Assembly: GCF_900163665.1 (NCBI RefSeq)
Contig: NZ_FUIA01000004.1
Location: 120,567 to 184,566, forward strand
Direction: 5' to 3'
DNA length: 64,000 bases
DNA from: Frigoribacterium sp. JB110
GTDB taxonomy: Bacteria > Actinomycetota > Actinomycetes > Actinomycetales > Microbacteriaceae
Part shown: piece after piece, positions 29,500 through 38,283 of the stretch
How positions within the stretch are numbered: position 1 is the stretch's first letter
How the letters are laid out: each line of letters starts with the position of its first letter
Notes under the pieces: model-generated
The model's database searches: none
Seen by the model: the letters and a program-made list of their open reading frames with translations, nothing else
What the model was told of the DNA's origin: nothing
Made by a program: the position numbers and the translations under genes

Positions 29500-30459
29500 T
29501 TGGCTAGCCAGGACTGGTTCGACAAGGATTTCTACGCGATGCTCGGGGTGTCGAAGGACGCCTCCGACACCGAGCTGAAGAAGTCCTATCGCAAGCTCGC
29601 CCGTACGTACCACCCGGATTCGAACCCGGGCGATGAGAAGGCCGAGGCGAAGTTCAAGGAGATCAGCGAGGCGTACTCGGTGCTCTCCGACCCCGACCAG
29701 CGCCGCGAGTACGACGAGATCCGCGCCATGGGTTCCGGCGCGCGCTTCACCTCCGGCGGGCCGGGCGGCGGCGGTTTCGACGACGTGTTCAGTCACTTCG
29801 GCGGTGCCGGCACCGGCACCGGCGGAGGCGGCTTCGAAGACATCTTCTCGATGTTCGGGCAGGGCGCTGGCGGCGGTCGCCGTGCCGGGTTCGGCATGCC
29901 GACGAAGGGCCAGGACCTGCGTGCCAGGACGACACTGGACTTCCTGCGCGCGGCGAACGGTGACACCCTCTCGCTGCAGAGCGAAGACGGCACCTCGTTC
30001 AAGATCAAGGTGCCGGCAGGTGTCGCCGATGGGCAGAAGATCCGGTTGCGCGGGCGCGGCAGGCCCTCGCCGAACGGCGGCGAGAACGGCGATATCGTCG
30101 TCGACGTGACCGTGCGGCCGCATCCGGTGTTCAGCCGCGACGGGCTCAACCTGCGGGTGACCGTGCCGGTGACGTTCACGGAGGCGACGCTCGGCTCGAC
30201 GGTCGAGGTGCCGACTCTCGACGGCGACACCGTGAAGCTGAAGGTGGCGGCGGGAACCCCGTCCGGCCGCGTGCTGCGCGTGAAGGGCAGGGGCATCGCG
30301 TCGAAGAAGGGCACGGGCGACCTGCTCGCCGAGGTGCAGATCGTGGTCCCCGGCCATCTCACCGAGGCGCAGCGCGAAGCGCTCGAGCACTTCCGCGACG
30401 TCGAGGCGCACGAGAACCCCCGCGACGACTGGCTCCATCGAGCCCGCGCGTCCGCCTGA
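29500..30459 (+). CDS. dnaJ: DnaJ-family co-chaperone without zinc finger
   Basis: 319 aa. The J domain has the HPD motif at 38-40 ([11 protein letters not shown]). A Gly/Phe-rich linker covers about 80-140. C-terminal beta domains I/II follow directly; the four CXXCXGXG zinc motifs of DnaJ type I are absent, so this is a CbpA/DnaJ2-like type II protein encoded in the dnaK operon. Start is TTG at 29500 with GAAAAGG 10 nt upstream; no better start exists before the J domain. It is followed by a perfect 20-bp hairpin. Confidence 0.93.
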   Translation: MASQDWFDKDFYAMLGVSKDASDTELKKSYRKLARTYHPDSNPGDEKAEAKFKEISEAYSVLSDPDQRREYDEIRAMGSGARFTSGGPGGGGFDDVFSHFGGAGTGTGGGGFEDIFSMFGQGAGGGRRAGFGMPTKGQDLRARTTLDFLRAANGDTLSLQSEDGTSFKIKVPAGVADGQKIRLRGRGRPSPNGGENGDIVVDVTVRPHPVFSRDGLNLRVTVPVTFTEATLGSTVEVPTLDGDTVKLKVAAGTPSGRVLRVKGRGIASKKGTGDLLAEVQIVVPGHLTEAQREALEHFRDVEAHENPRDDWLHRARASA

Positions 30460-30472
30460 CCGCGGCACAAAT

Positions 30473-30530
30473 CTTCATTTCTGGCACATCTCATGGGGTG
30501 CACAGCACCGGAGATGTGCCAGAAATGAAG
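30473..30530 (+). terminator. perfect 20-bp hairpin after dnaJ
   Basis: Arms CTTCATTTCTGGCACATCTC (30473-30492) and its exact complement (30511-30530) enclose an 18-nt loop. The stem is unusually A+T-rich for this DNA and has no U-tract. It separates dnaJ from hspR and could attenuate transcription or protect the dnaK-grpE-dnaJ mRNA end. Confidence 0.55.
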
Positions 30531-30583
30531 AACTGACGGGGGAATGGGCACGTAGCCTGGAGAGCAGCGAGGAGGTGCACCGG

Positions 30584-31015
30584 ATGCAGCAGTTCGACGA
30601 CGTCGGCGAAGACGACCCGATTCTGCGGATCGGGCCCGCCGCTGAGCTCGCCGGGATGCACCCGCAGACCCTGCGCCAGTACGACCGGATCGGTCTCGTC
30701 GTTCCCGGACGCACCCAGGGCGGGTCGCGCAGGTACTCGCTGCGCAACATCCGGCAGCTGCGCCAGGTGCAGGAGCTGTCGAACGAGGGCATCAGTCTGC
30801 CGGCGATCGCCCGCATCCTCGACCTCGAGGACGAAGTGACCGACCTGCGCCACCGCGTCGTGCAGCTGCAGAGCGAACTCCGTGCCGAGCGCGAGAACCG
30901 CCCGGGTGCGCGGGTGTTCGCGGCCGAGACATCCGGTGCCGTGGTCACCCTCACGAGCGGCACCCGCGTGCGCCGCCGCACCGACGTGGTGCTGTGGCGG
31001 CCGCAGGGGCGCTGA
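30584..31015 (+). CDS. hspR: heat-shock repressor HspR (MerR family)
   Basis: 143 aa. The MerR-type winged HTH covers about residues 12-80: RIGPAAELAGMHPQTLRQYDRIGLV, then PGRTQGGSRRYSLRNIRQL. A coiled coil (EDEVTDLRHRVVQLQSELRAE) follows, and the C-terminal tail contains GARVFAAE, as in HspR. It represses dnaK and itself through HAIR sites. ATG 30584 is preferred over GTG 30575 because GAGGAGG ends 8 nt before it. A TAGCCT hexamer at 30553 could be its own promoter. Confidence 0.93.
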   Translation: MQQFDDVGEDDPILRIGPAAELAGMHPQTLRQYDRIGLVVPGRTQGGSRRYSLRNIRQLRQVQELSNEGISLPAIARILDLEDEVTDLRHRVVQLQSELRAERENRPGARVFAAETSGAVVTLTSGTRVRRRTDVVLWRPQGR

Positions 31016-31208
31016 CGAGGCGATCTGCTTCCGCACACTGGTGCCCTGCGCCGACCGTTGAGCGGGGCCGTTCGCGCTGACATATGCCGATCTGGCCGCT
31101 CTCCTGTCAGACACCGGCGCATCTCATCGGCGAACCGTGCCGGGCGTCGCGCGCGTGTCGGAGTCAGAATGCCGCGTCGCGAGGGTCAGCCGCATCCGGA
31201 TGTACCCT

Positions 31209-31221
31209 GTTGACAGTCAAC
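31209..31221. promoter_or_regulatory. GntR operator upstream of its own gene
   Basis: GTTGACAGTCAAC is a near-palindrome 18 nt before the regulator start and directly after a TACCCT -10-like hexamer (31203-31208). It matches the site at 32088-32100 in 11 of 13 positions. Confidence 0.65.
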
Positions 31222-31239
31222 GAAACGCGAGGGGGTGCT

Positions 31240-31896
31240 GTGCGCGACACGGTGAAACGCGGGGTATCGCTCGGCGAGCAGGTCGCGGACATCCTCCGGC
31301 GACGGATCGTGCGCGGCGAGCTCGCGCAGGGCGATCGGCTGACAGAGGAAGCAGTCGCCGAGGAATTCGGCGTGAGCCGCGGGCCCGTCCGCGACGCCGT
31401 CTCTCTGCTCGTCTACGAGGGACTGGTCGAGACGCGCCGACCGCGCGGCATCTACATCCGGGGGCTCACGCTCGACGACATCGAGCAGCTCTACAGCCTG
31501 CGCGGCGCACTCGAGCAGCTCGCCGTTCGGCGTGCGCTGGGCGGCGACGAGGAAGTGTGGCAGCCCGTCGAGCGGCTCGTCGAGCGGATGGAGCGCGCAG
31601 CGGACGAGGGGGATCATGCCGACTTCTATCGTGCCGACGTCGACTTCCACTCGTCCTTCTACGAATTGGCGGGCCATCCCCGTCTGCTGGCGACCTGGCG
31701 GCAGTACGAGCCGACGTTCATGGCGCTGCTCGAGGTCACGATCAACCACGACGAGGATCTGCACGAGTCGGCGCACTCGCACCGCGTGCTGTTCGACCTG
31801 ATCCGCGCCGGCGATGCCGAGCCCGTCGCCGCCGAGTTGGCTGACCACCTTGTGCGCGCCGAGGAGCGGATGCGACTGGAGCTCGACGCCCGCTGA
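31240..31896 (+). CDS. GntR-family (FadR subfamily) transcriptional regulator
   Basis: 218 aa. The winged HTH at about 10-75 has ILRRRIVRGELAQGDRLTEEAVAEEFGVSRGPVRDAV (in parts). The FCD effector domain follows, with metal-ligand type positions in RADVDFHSSFYELAGHPRL and ESAHSHRVLFDLI, which suggests a small organic acid or sugar-acid ligand. The GTG at 31240 has GAGGGGG 4 nt upstream. It lies 269 nt before tctC in the same direction, and shared operators suggest that it represses both itself and the transport operon. Confidence 0.88.
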   Translation: MRDTVKRGVSLGEQVADILRRRIVRGELAQGDRLTEEAVAEEFGVSRGPVRDAVSLLVYEGLVETRRPRGIYIRGLTLDDIEQLYSLRGALEQLAVRRALGGDEEVWQPVERLVERMERAADEGDHADFYRADVDFHSSFYELAGHPRLLATWRQYEPTFMALLEVTINHDEDLHESAHSHRVLFDLIRAGDAEPVAAELADHLVRAEERMRLELDAR

Positions 31897-32087
31897 GCCC
31901 CGCGACCGGCCCGTTCGTTCGCACCCGCGGCCCGTTCCCGTGCCGGGACTTCGCCTCAGCGACCGCCACGTGCTCGCCCCACGCACGCCACCGCGCGATC
32001 TCCGCGCTCGATCCGGTGTTGCAGATCGACCGCAGGCACGGCGCGAAGGTCGTTCTCTGGCATCGGATGGACGGGCACATAGACGCC

Positions 32088-32117
32088 GTTGACTGTTAAC
32101 AGTAAACGTGTCATGAT
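32088..32117 (+). promoter_or_regulatory. tctCBA operon promoter with GntR operator
   Basis: TTGACT (32089-32094), 17 nt, CATGAT (32112-32117) form a promoter. The palindrome GTTGACTGTTAAC (32088-32100) covers the -35 box, so a bound GntR protein would block RNA polymerase. Confidence 0.65.
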
Positions 32118-32165
32118 CGGGGCAGCCGGCGAAGTCGTCGGTCCCTGCACCGAGGAGGAGCAACG

Positions 32166-33125
32166 ATGCCCCGTTTCATTCGCACCACCGCCGCTGTCGC
32201 GGGATTCGGCCTCGTGGCTGCCGCGCTGGCCGCGTGCACGCCGGTCTCCGAAGAGAGCGCCGCCGAATATCCGAGCGACGACATCCGGCTCATCATCCAG
32301 GCCGACGCTGGCGGCGGCAGCGACCTCTCGTCGCGCGCGCTCGCCGCGGAGCTCGAGAAGACCCTCGGCGGCAGCGTCATTCCCGAGAACATGCCGGGCG
32401 CTTCCGGCGCCAAGGCCATGGAGTACGTCGCCGACCAGGAGGCCGACGGCTACACGATCGGCTTCGCCCCGGTCGAGATCGCGATGCTGAACACGACGCA
32501 GAACGCCGATGTGCTGCCCGAGAACTACGACTTCCTCGGCCAGATCATGAACGCGCCGGGCGTCATCGCCGTCGGCGCCGACAGCGGCATCGAAACCGTC
32601 GATGACCTGATCGCGGCGGCTGAAGACGGTGAGGTCACCGTCTCGAACTCGGGCGCCGGGTCGATCTGGGAGGCAGCCTCGCTCGGGTTCGCCGAGGCCG
32701 CGGGTATCGATGTGACGCCGGTTCCGTACGACGGCGGCGCTCCTGCCGTGAGCGCTGCGGCCTCCGGCGAGGTCGTCGCCTCGGTCTCGGGCGTCGGCGA
32801 GGCGCTGGCACAGCAGGACTCGGTGCGGATCCTCGCCGTCATGGATGAGGATGCGCACCCCGACCTTCCCGACGTTCCGACCGCGAACGAGGCGCTCGGA
32901 ACCGACGGCGTCGTCTTCGGTGGCTGGGGCGGCATGTACGCACCCACGGGGCTGCCGGATGAGGTGCACGACACTCTCGAGAGCGCCGTGAAGGACGCCG
33001 TCGAGAGCGATTCATACACCCAGTTCCAGGCGGACGCCGGCAACCTCGTCGTCTACCGCAGTGCCGACGAGCACCAGACGTTCGTCGAGGAGCAGTTCGA
33101 CCGCTTCGCGGAGCTTCTCGGTTGA
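32166..33125 (+). CDS. tctC: tripartite tricarboxylate-type transporter, substrate-binding lipoprotein (TctC-like)
   Basis: 319 aa. Lipoprotein signal with lipobox AALAACTPV. The mature protein has the Bug/TctC fold: RLIIQADAGGGSDLSSRALAAELEK, a GG-S/T substrate loop, ENMPGASGAKAMEYV, then a VTVSNSGAGSIWEAASL hinge region. Such proteins bind carboxylates or related organic acids outside the cell and deliver them to TctAB. The gene is first in a five-gene operon with a DapA-like lyase and an isomerase-like gene, so the substrate is probably a sugar acid. The stop overlaps the tctB start. Confidence 0.9.
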   Translation: MPRFIRTTAAVAGFGLVAAALAACTPVSEESAAEYPSDDIRLIIQADAGGGSDLSSRALAAELEKTLGGSVIPENMPGASGAKAMEYVADQEADGYTIGFAPVEIAMLNTTQNADVLPENYDFLGQIMNAPGVIAVGADSGIETVDDLIAAAEDGEVTVSNSGAGSIWEAASLGFAEAAGIDVTPVPYDGGAPAVSAAASGEVVASVSGVGEALAQQDSVRILAVMDEDAHPDLPDVPTANEALGTDGVVFGGWGGMYAPTGLPDEVHDTLESAVKDAVESDSYTQFQADAGNLVVYRSADEHQTFVEEQFDRFAELLG

Positions 33126-33652
33126 GTGAGGCGGCACAGCACGCCGTGACGGACGAGGCCGCTCGGCCTCGTCCGTCACGGGCGCTCGAGATCACGGCGG
33201 CTGCGGTCGCCGTTGCGTTCACCGCCGGCTACCTCGGCCTGGCAACGCAGATCGCTCTGCGCGACGAGTCAGCCGTCGCCGCGATGGACGCGCGCACCTG
33301 GCCGACCGTGCTCGGCGTGGCCGGACTCTCGGTCTCCATCGTGCTGCTCGTCATCGCCGTCGCCAGACCGGCGCCCCGGCGCGACGACCTGGAGAGCGTC
33401 GCGACGGGCGGCCCGCTCCGCGTCATGCTGACCGTCGTGATCTCCGGCGCCTTCGTGGCGGCGTGGAGCGCGCAGTCGGTGATCCTGGCCGGGTACCGGA
33501 TCCAGCTGTTCCCGATCATCGCGGCGCTGTATCTGCTGTCGCTGCTGCTCCTGTTCGGCCACCGGCGCTGGATCGGGCTCATCGCCTATCCGGTGGGCCT
33601 GACGGCCTTCATCTACATTCTGTTCGGCATCGTTCTGAGGATCCCGCTGTGA
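33122..33652 (+). CDS. tctB: tripartite tricarboxylate-type transporter, small membrane subunit (TctB-like)
   Basis: 176 aa with four hydrophobic segments, the TctB layout. The sequence is poorly conserved, as usual for the family; identification rests on topology, size and place between tctC and tctA. The start is TTG at 33122, overlapping the TGA of tctC (TTGA); no better start fits. Confidence 0.85.
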   Translation: MSEAAQHAVTDEAARPRPSRALEITAAAVAVAFTAGYLGLATQIALRDESAVAAMDARTWPTVLGVAGLSVSIVLLVIAVARPAPRRDDLESVATGGPLRVMLTVVISGAFVAAWSAQSVILAGYRIQLFPIIAALYLLSLLLLFGHRRWIGLIAYPVGLTAFIYILFGIVLRIPL

Positions 33653-35298
33653 ACGCCATCGTCGACGGCCTCGGTGCCCTGCTCGATGTGTCCGTCGTGC
33701 TCTACATGCTCGTCGGGCTCGCGCTCGGCTTCCTGGTCGGCGCCTTCCCCGGCATCACCGCGACCATGGCGGTCGCGCTCGCCGCCGGGTTCACGATGAC
33801 GCTCGAGCCCGTGCAGGGCCTCGCCGTGCTGCTGACGATCTACGTCGCGGCGAACTTCGGCGACCGCGTTCCGGCGATCCTCGTGAACACGCCAGGAACT
33901 CCGGCGTCGGTCGCCACGACCTTCGACGGCTATCCGATGGCGAAGCAGGGCAGGGCCGGTCTCGCCCTCACGCTCTCCGCCATCGTGAGCGCCGTCGGCA
34001 TCCTCGCCTCGGTCGTGCTGTTCGCCGTCCTGGCCGTGCCGGTGGCGACGCTGGCGCGCGACTGGTTCCGGTCGCCCGAGCTGTTCGCCCTCGTCGTGTT
34101 CGGCATCGCGATCATGATCGGCATCTCGTCGAAATCGATGCTCAAGGGCATCCTCGCCGGCGTGATCGGGCTGATGCTCGGAACCGTCGGCCTGTACAGC
34201 GCGACCAACGACGAGCGCTTCACCTTCGGCCTGCTCGAACTCGTCGACGGGCTCGACTTCATCGCGGTCATCATCGGGCTGTTCGGCATCGCAGAGCTGC
34301 TCGACCAGCTGCTCACGCACCGCGCGAACCGCACGCGTCCCATCTCGTCACTCGGACGCTGGCTGCCGAACCGCAAGGAGTTCAAGCAGTCGGGGCGCGC
34401 GGTCGCCGTCTCCGGCGGCATCGGACTCGGCGTCGGTCTCATCCCGGCGGCCGGCGGCGACATCGCAGGACTGATCGGATGGGACAGGGCGCGCAGCATC
34501 TCGAAGCACCCGGAGCAGTTCGGCAAGGGGTCGATCGAAGGCGTCGCCGCGAGCGACACGGCCTCCAGCGCCACGCTCGGCGGATCGCTGACGACCACGA
34601 TGGCGCTGGGCATCCCCGGCGACTCCGTGATGGCGGTGATGATCGGGTCGATGATCATCTGGGGCATCGCCCCAGGCCCGACGCTGTTCACCGACCGACC
34701 GGATCTGGTCGTGTCGATCACCGCGATCATGATCGTCGCGACCCTGCTCGCACTCGTGCTCAGCCTCGTCCGGATGAAGGGGATCGTGAAGCTGCTCGAC
34801 CTGCCTCGGCCGTATCTGTGGGGCGGCATCCTCATCTTCTGCGTCATCGGCACCTACGCGACGTCCAACAGCGTCAGCACCGTGGTCCAGATGCTGGTGT
34901 TCGGCGTGATCGGGCTCGCACTCAAGCGACTCGAGATCCCGGCGGGGCCGATCGTGCTGGGGCTGATCCTGGGGCCGCTCGCCGAGGAGAACCTCGCGCG
35001 CACCCTGCAGATCCTGCCGACGCAGCCGTTCTTCTCCGTCGTCAGCCCGATCGCGCTGATCCTGCTCGCGCTCGCCGTGGCATCCGTTGTGCTGCCGGCC
35101 ATCCGGAATGCGCGCAAGCCCAAGGACAAGCGGGGGTCGTTCGCAGACTCCGTGCTGAGCGAGGACACATTCGCCGAGATCGAGCAGGCGCACGAATCGA
35201 TGCGCGACGAGCCCGGCATGCTCACCTCCACCATCCGCAACGAAGACAAGCCGCGCAGATCGCGGCGCAGGACCGACAAGAAGGGGTCAGATACATGA
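33649..35298 (+). CDS. tctA: tripartite tricarboxylate-type transporter, large membrane subunit (TctA-like)
   Basis: 549 aa with about 11-12 membrane segments. TctA hallmarks are LVGAFPGITATMAVAL, ILVNTPGTPASVATTFDGYPMAKQGRAG (in two pieces), IPAAGGDIAGLIGWDRAR and LTTTMALGIPGDSVMAVMIG. It has a long charged C-terminal tail (about 60 residues, RRSRRRTDKKGSDT at the end). GTG 33649 overlaps the tctB stop (GTGA). It forms the sodium- or proton-coupled channel together with TctB. Confidence 0.93.
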   Translation: MNAIVDGLGALLDVSVVLYMLVGLALGFLVGAFPGITATMAVALAAGFTMTLEPVQGLAVLLTIYVAANFGDRVPAILVNTPGTPASVATTFDGYPMAKQGRAGLALTLSAIVSAVGILASVVLFAVLAVPVATLARDWFRSPELFALVVFGIAIMIGISSKSMLKGILAGVIGLMLGTVGLYSATNDERFTFGLLELVDGLDFIAVIIGLFGIAELLDQLLTHRANRTRPISSLGRWLPNRKEFKQSGRAVAVSGGIGLGVGLIPAAGGDIAGLIGWDRARSISKHPEQFGKGSIEGVAASDTASSATLGGSLTTTMALGIPGDSVMAVMIGSMIIWGIAPGPTLFTDRPDLVVSITAIMIVATLLALVLSLVRMKGIVKLLDLPRPYLWGGILIFCVIGTYATSNSVSTVVQMLVFGVIGLALKRLEIPAGPIVLGLILGPLAEENLARTLQILPTQPFFSVVSPIALILLALAVASVVLPAIRNARKPKDKRGSFADSVLSEDTFAEIEQAHESMRDEPGMLTSTIRNEDKPRRSRRRTDKKGSDT

Positions 35299-36164
35299 CC
35301 AGGCGAGACATCCTCACAGCCATTCCGACGGCGTTCCGGGAGGACGGCTCGCTCGACATCGACGGCAGCCGCGCCATCTTCCGCCACGTGGCGAAGTCGG
35401 GGAACGAAGGCGCGTTCGTGCTGGGCACGACTGGGGAGTTCCCCGCCATCGACCACGCCGAGTTCGCGCAGATCGTCGATGCGGCGCTGGACGAACTGTC
35501 GGGCGCGATGCGCGTGGTCGTGCACGTCGGCGCGGCGAGCACCTTCGAGGCCGTGCGGCTCGTGCAGAAGGCACGCGAACTCGGCGCGCGGGAGTTCGCC
35601 GCCGTCACGCCGTTCTATCTGCCCGCCTCGGACGACGGCATGTACGCGTACTACGAGGCGCTGTCCGCCGCGGTCGGCGACGGACAGCTGTACGTCTACG
35701 CGTTCCCGAACCGCACGGGGAACGCCGTCTCGCCCGAACTGCTGGCTCGGCTCGCGGCGCTGCCGAACGTGGTGGGGGTCAAAGCCAGTGAGCTCACCCT
35801 CGACGAGATCGCCGCCTACCGCGACGCGGCGCCCGACGGCTTCGTCGTCTACACCGGGGCCGACCGTGATCTCATCGCGGCGGGGGAGCGCGGCGCCGAC
35901 GGTGTCGTCTCGGGGGTGTCATCCGTGCTGCCGAAGCCGTTCCGCGCGCTCGCGGAGGCGGCGGAGTCGGGAGACGCCGAACGCATCTCCCGAGCCCAGG
36001 CCGACGTCGACGATCTCGTCTCGGTCATCGGCGGCGACATGCCACGGATGAAGGCGGCCCTGCGCCGGATGGGCGTCGTAGACGCCCGCAGCCGGATGGC
36101 GCTGGACGAGCCGGATGAGGCGGCCGTCGCCGAGATCATCCGGGTCGTCGAGGCGTACGCCTGA
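35295..36164 (+). CDS. dihydrodipicolinate synthase/N-acetylneuraminate lyase family protein
   Basis: 289 aa, DapA-fold class I aldolase or dehydratase. Schiff-base Lys163 lies in VVGVKASEL, Tyr135 in VYAFPNRTG, and the GTTGEF motif (44-49) binds the carboxylate of the keto acid. Members act on 2-keto acids from sugars (KDG aldolase, ketodeoxyglucarate dehydratase, sialate lyase); the exact reaction is not clear. The ATG overlaps the tctA stop, so it is co-expressed with the transporter. It is not expected to be the lysine-pathway DapA. Confidence 0.88.
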   Translation: MTRRDILTAIPTAFREDGSLDIDGSRAIFRHVAKSGNEGAFVLGTTGEFPAIDHAEFAQIVDAALDELSGAMRVVVHVGAASTFEAVRLVQKARELGAREFAAVTPFYLPASDDGMYAYYEALSAAVGDGQLYVYAFPNRTGNAVSPELLARLAALPNVVGVKASELTLDEIAAYRDAAPDGFVVYTGADRDLIAAGERGADGVVSGVSSVLPKPFRALAEAAESGDAERISRAQADVDDLVSVIGGDMPRMKAALRRMGVVDARSRMALDEPDEAAVAEIIRVVEAYA

Positions 36165-36195
36165 GCCCGTCCGACCACTCAACGAGGAGCCAGAC

Positions 36196-37827
36196 ATGAC
36201 CTACGCATTCCCCGCGCGCACAGCCCGCCCCGCGCTCGCGCCGAACACCGCGTACCTGATCGCATCCGGCGACCTGCGCGAATCCGCCAACACCGCAGGG
36301 TGGGAGACGCAGCGCTCTGTCGAAGCCGGCGTCACCGCCGCCGTCGAAAAGCTCGGCTGGAGCGTGACGCGCGCCTTCGGCGTCGATCCCGCCACAGGGC
36401 ACGGCTTCATCTCGAGCCAGCGGATGGGGCTCGAGGTGTTCCAGAACATCCCGACCGACGCCCCATTGATTGTCGCGATCGCGAACTGGCAGTACTCGCA
36501 CCACGTGCTCGCGGGGCTGCGCTCGCACCGCGGCCCCATCCTGACCGTGGCGAACTTCGCCGGCGACTGGCCCGGGCTGGTCGGACTGCTCGGCCTGAAC
36601 GGCTCGATGACGAAGGCGGGCATCGCCTACTCGACCATCTGGTCGGTCGACTTCACCGATGAGTGGTTCGCCGGCGGCATCCGGGAATGGATCTCCACCG
36701 GTACGATCACGCACGACGCCTCGCACGTGCGCGCCCTGCCCGAGCTGCCTGCCGGCGACGAGCGCGAGCTCGGACGGGCCCTGGCTGAGCAGCTGCTCGA
36801 GGAGAAGGCCATCATCGGCGTGCTCGACGAGGGCTGCATGGGGATGTACAACGCGATCATCGACGACGAGCTGCTCAACCCGATCGGCATCTACAAGGAG
36901 CGGCTGAGCCAGTCGGCGCTGTACGCGGAGATGCAGCACGTCACCGATGATGAGGCCGACGCGATCGGCGAGTGGCTGATCGAGAAGGGCATGACCTTCA
37001 GGCTCGGCACGGACGAGACCACCGAGCTCACCGAGCGGCAGCTGCGCGAGCAGTACCGGATGTACATCGCCGCACTCCGGATCGCCGACGACTTCGGCCT
37101 CGACGCGATCGGCATCCAGTATCAGCAGGGTCTGAAGGACCTCGCGCCCGCGTCCGACCTGCCGGAAGGCCTGCTGAACTCGACCGAGCGTCCTCCCGCG
37201 TTCTCACGCGACGGCTCGCGCGAACTGTTCGCGGGCCGTGCCGTACCGCACTTCAACGAGGTCGATGAGGGCGTCGCCGTCGACGCGCTGGTCACCGACC
37301 GCGTGTGGCGCGCGATGGGCCTCGTGCCGGACAACACCCTGCACGACGTGCGCTGGGGCGAGGAGTACGACGGCGAGTTCGTATGGGTGTACGAGATCTC
37401 CGGATCCGTTCCCGGTTCGCACCTCGGCGGCTGGGACAAGGCAGAGGGCTGGCGCCAGGGGCACGTGTTCTTCCCGGCGGGCGGCGCGACGATCAACGGT
37501 GTCTCCAAGCCTGGCGAAGTCGTGCTCTCGCGCGTGTTCATCGAGGACGGTGTGCTGCAGGTCGACATCTTCCGCGGCACGGTGGTCGAGCTTCCGGATG
37601 AGGAGACCCAGCGCCGCAAGAACGCCACGAACCCGGAATGGCCGATCGCCAACGTCGTGCTGCACGGCGTGACCCGCGACCAGTTCATGGCCCGCCACAA
37701 GGCCAACCATGCACAGACCGTCTACGCGCCGGATGCTGAAACGGCCGACAAAGCGCTGCTGGCCAAGGCGGCGATGTTCGACAAGCTCGGCGTGAGGGTG
37801 AATCTGGTCGGGGACGTCGCGGTGTGA
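36196..37827 (+). CDS. L-fucose isomerase-like protein
   Basis: 543 aa. Overall layout resembles the L-fucose/L-arabinose isomerase superfamily: two Rossmann-like N-terminal domains (APLIVAIANWQYSHHVLAGL, GPILTVANFAGDWPGLVGLLGLNG in parts) and a C-terminal beta domain. The centre has VLDEGCMGMYNAIID (209-223), where metal ligands occur in such enzymes. It follows the DapA-like gene by 31 nt, with AACGAGGAG before the ATG. It probably isomerises an aldose/ketose or acts on a related sugar acid; the substrate is unknown. Confidence 0.7.
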   Translation: MTYAFPARTARPALAPNTAYLIASGDLRESANTAGWETQRSVEAGVTAAVEKLGWSVTRAFGVDPATGHGFISSQRMGLEVFQNIPTDAPLIVAIANWQYSHHVLAGLRSHRGPILTVANFAGDWPGLVGLLGLNGSMTKAGIAYSTIWSVDFTDEWFAGGIREWISTGTITHDASHVRALPELPAGDERELGRALAEQLLEEKAIIGVLDEGCMGMYNAIIDDELLNPIGIYKERLSQSALYAEMQHVTDDEADAIGEWLIEKGMTFRLGTDETTELTERQLREQYRMYIAALRIADDFGLDAIGIQYQQGLKDLAPASDLPEGLLNSTERPPAFSRDGSRELFAGRAVPHFNEVDEGVAVDALVTDRVWRAMGLVPDNTLHDVRWGEEYDGEFVWVYEISGSVPGSHLGGWDKAEGWRQGHVFFPAGGATINGVSKPGEVVLSRVFIEDGVLQVDIFRGTVVELPDEETQRRKNATNPEWPIANVVLHGVTRDQFMARHKANHAQTVYAPDAETADKALLAKAAMFDKLGVRVNLVGDVAV

Positions 37828-38283
37828 CCGGGGGCTTGACGCGCCCGTGGCGACAGCGCGAGGTCGTGACCGATTCAGAGTTCTGACCGAGCCCCGGCAA
37901 GATCACCTACCGCGGCGGTGTGCGGTTCGATCCGTGGGTCTACGCTGCGCTGACGATCCTTCTGGCGATCGGGGCCGGGGCCTCGACCGCGAAGGATTCA
38001 CGGGTGCCCTTCCATGCGAGGGAGGCCAGAGGTACCCTCGCAGGACACGGGCGACCGGGGGAAGCGACATGATCGGCAACAGCTACTGGACCACGACCTA
38101 CGGGCCGAAGAACCCGCAGCTCTTCCTTGATGAGATCGCCATGCAGACCGAGCTCCGACGGGAGCGCTCGCTTCGCTGGCACGAGTTCTGTGGGTACTGG
38201 CTGCACCGGACGAAAGACGCAGGCGCGCGACACCGTCGGTGAGGCTCCGCGTCTCACAGCCGCAGGCGCGGTCGCTCGTACGG
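37828..38283. other. gap with two doubtful mini-ORFs
   Basis: About 456 nt between the isomerase-like gene and the M20 gene. One frame, GTG 37920 to stop 38072 (50 aa), begins VRFDPWVYAALTILLAIGAGAS with a hydrophobic stretch. Its TGA overlaps the ATG of a second 57-aa frame (38069-38242). This may be a decayed gene or a pair of small genes. Confidence 0.35.
38069..38242 (+). CDS. possible small protein, 57 aa
   Basis: MIGNSYWTTTYGPKNPQLFL starts a short frame with balanced composition, unlike the Arg/Pro-rich shadow frames around it. GGGGGAAG lies 4-11 nt upstream and the ATG overlaps the stop of the preceding mini-ORF. I do not recognise it. Confidence 0.3.
   Translation: MIGNSYWTTTYGPKNPQLFLDEIAMQTELRRERSLRWHEFCGYWLHRTKDAGARHRR

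Noticed and set aside
35295..36164. Lysine-biosynthesis DapA
   Set aside because: The gene is translationally coupled to a GntR-controlled TTT transporter and an isomerase-like gene, so a catabolic keto-acid lyase or dehydratase is more likely.
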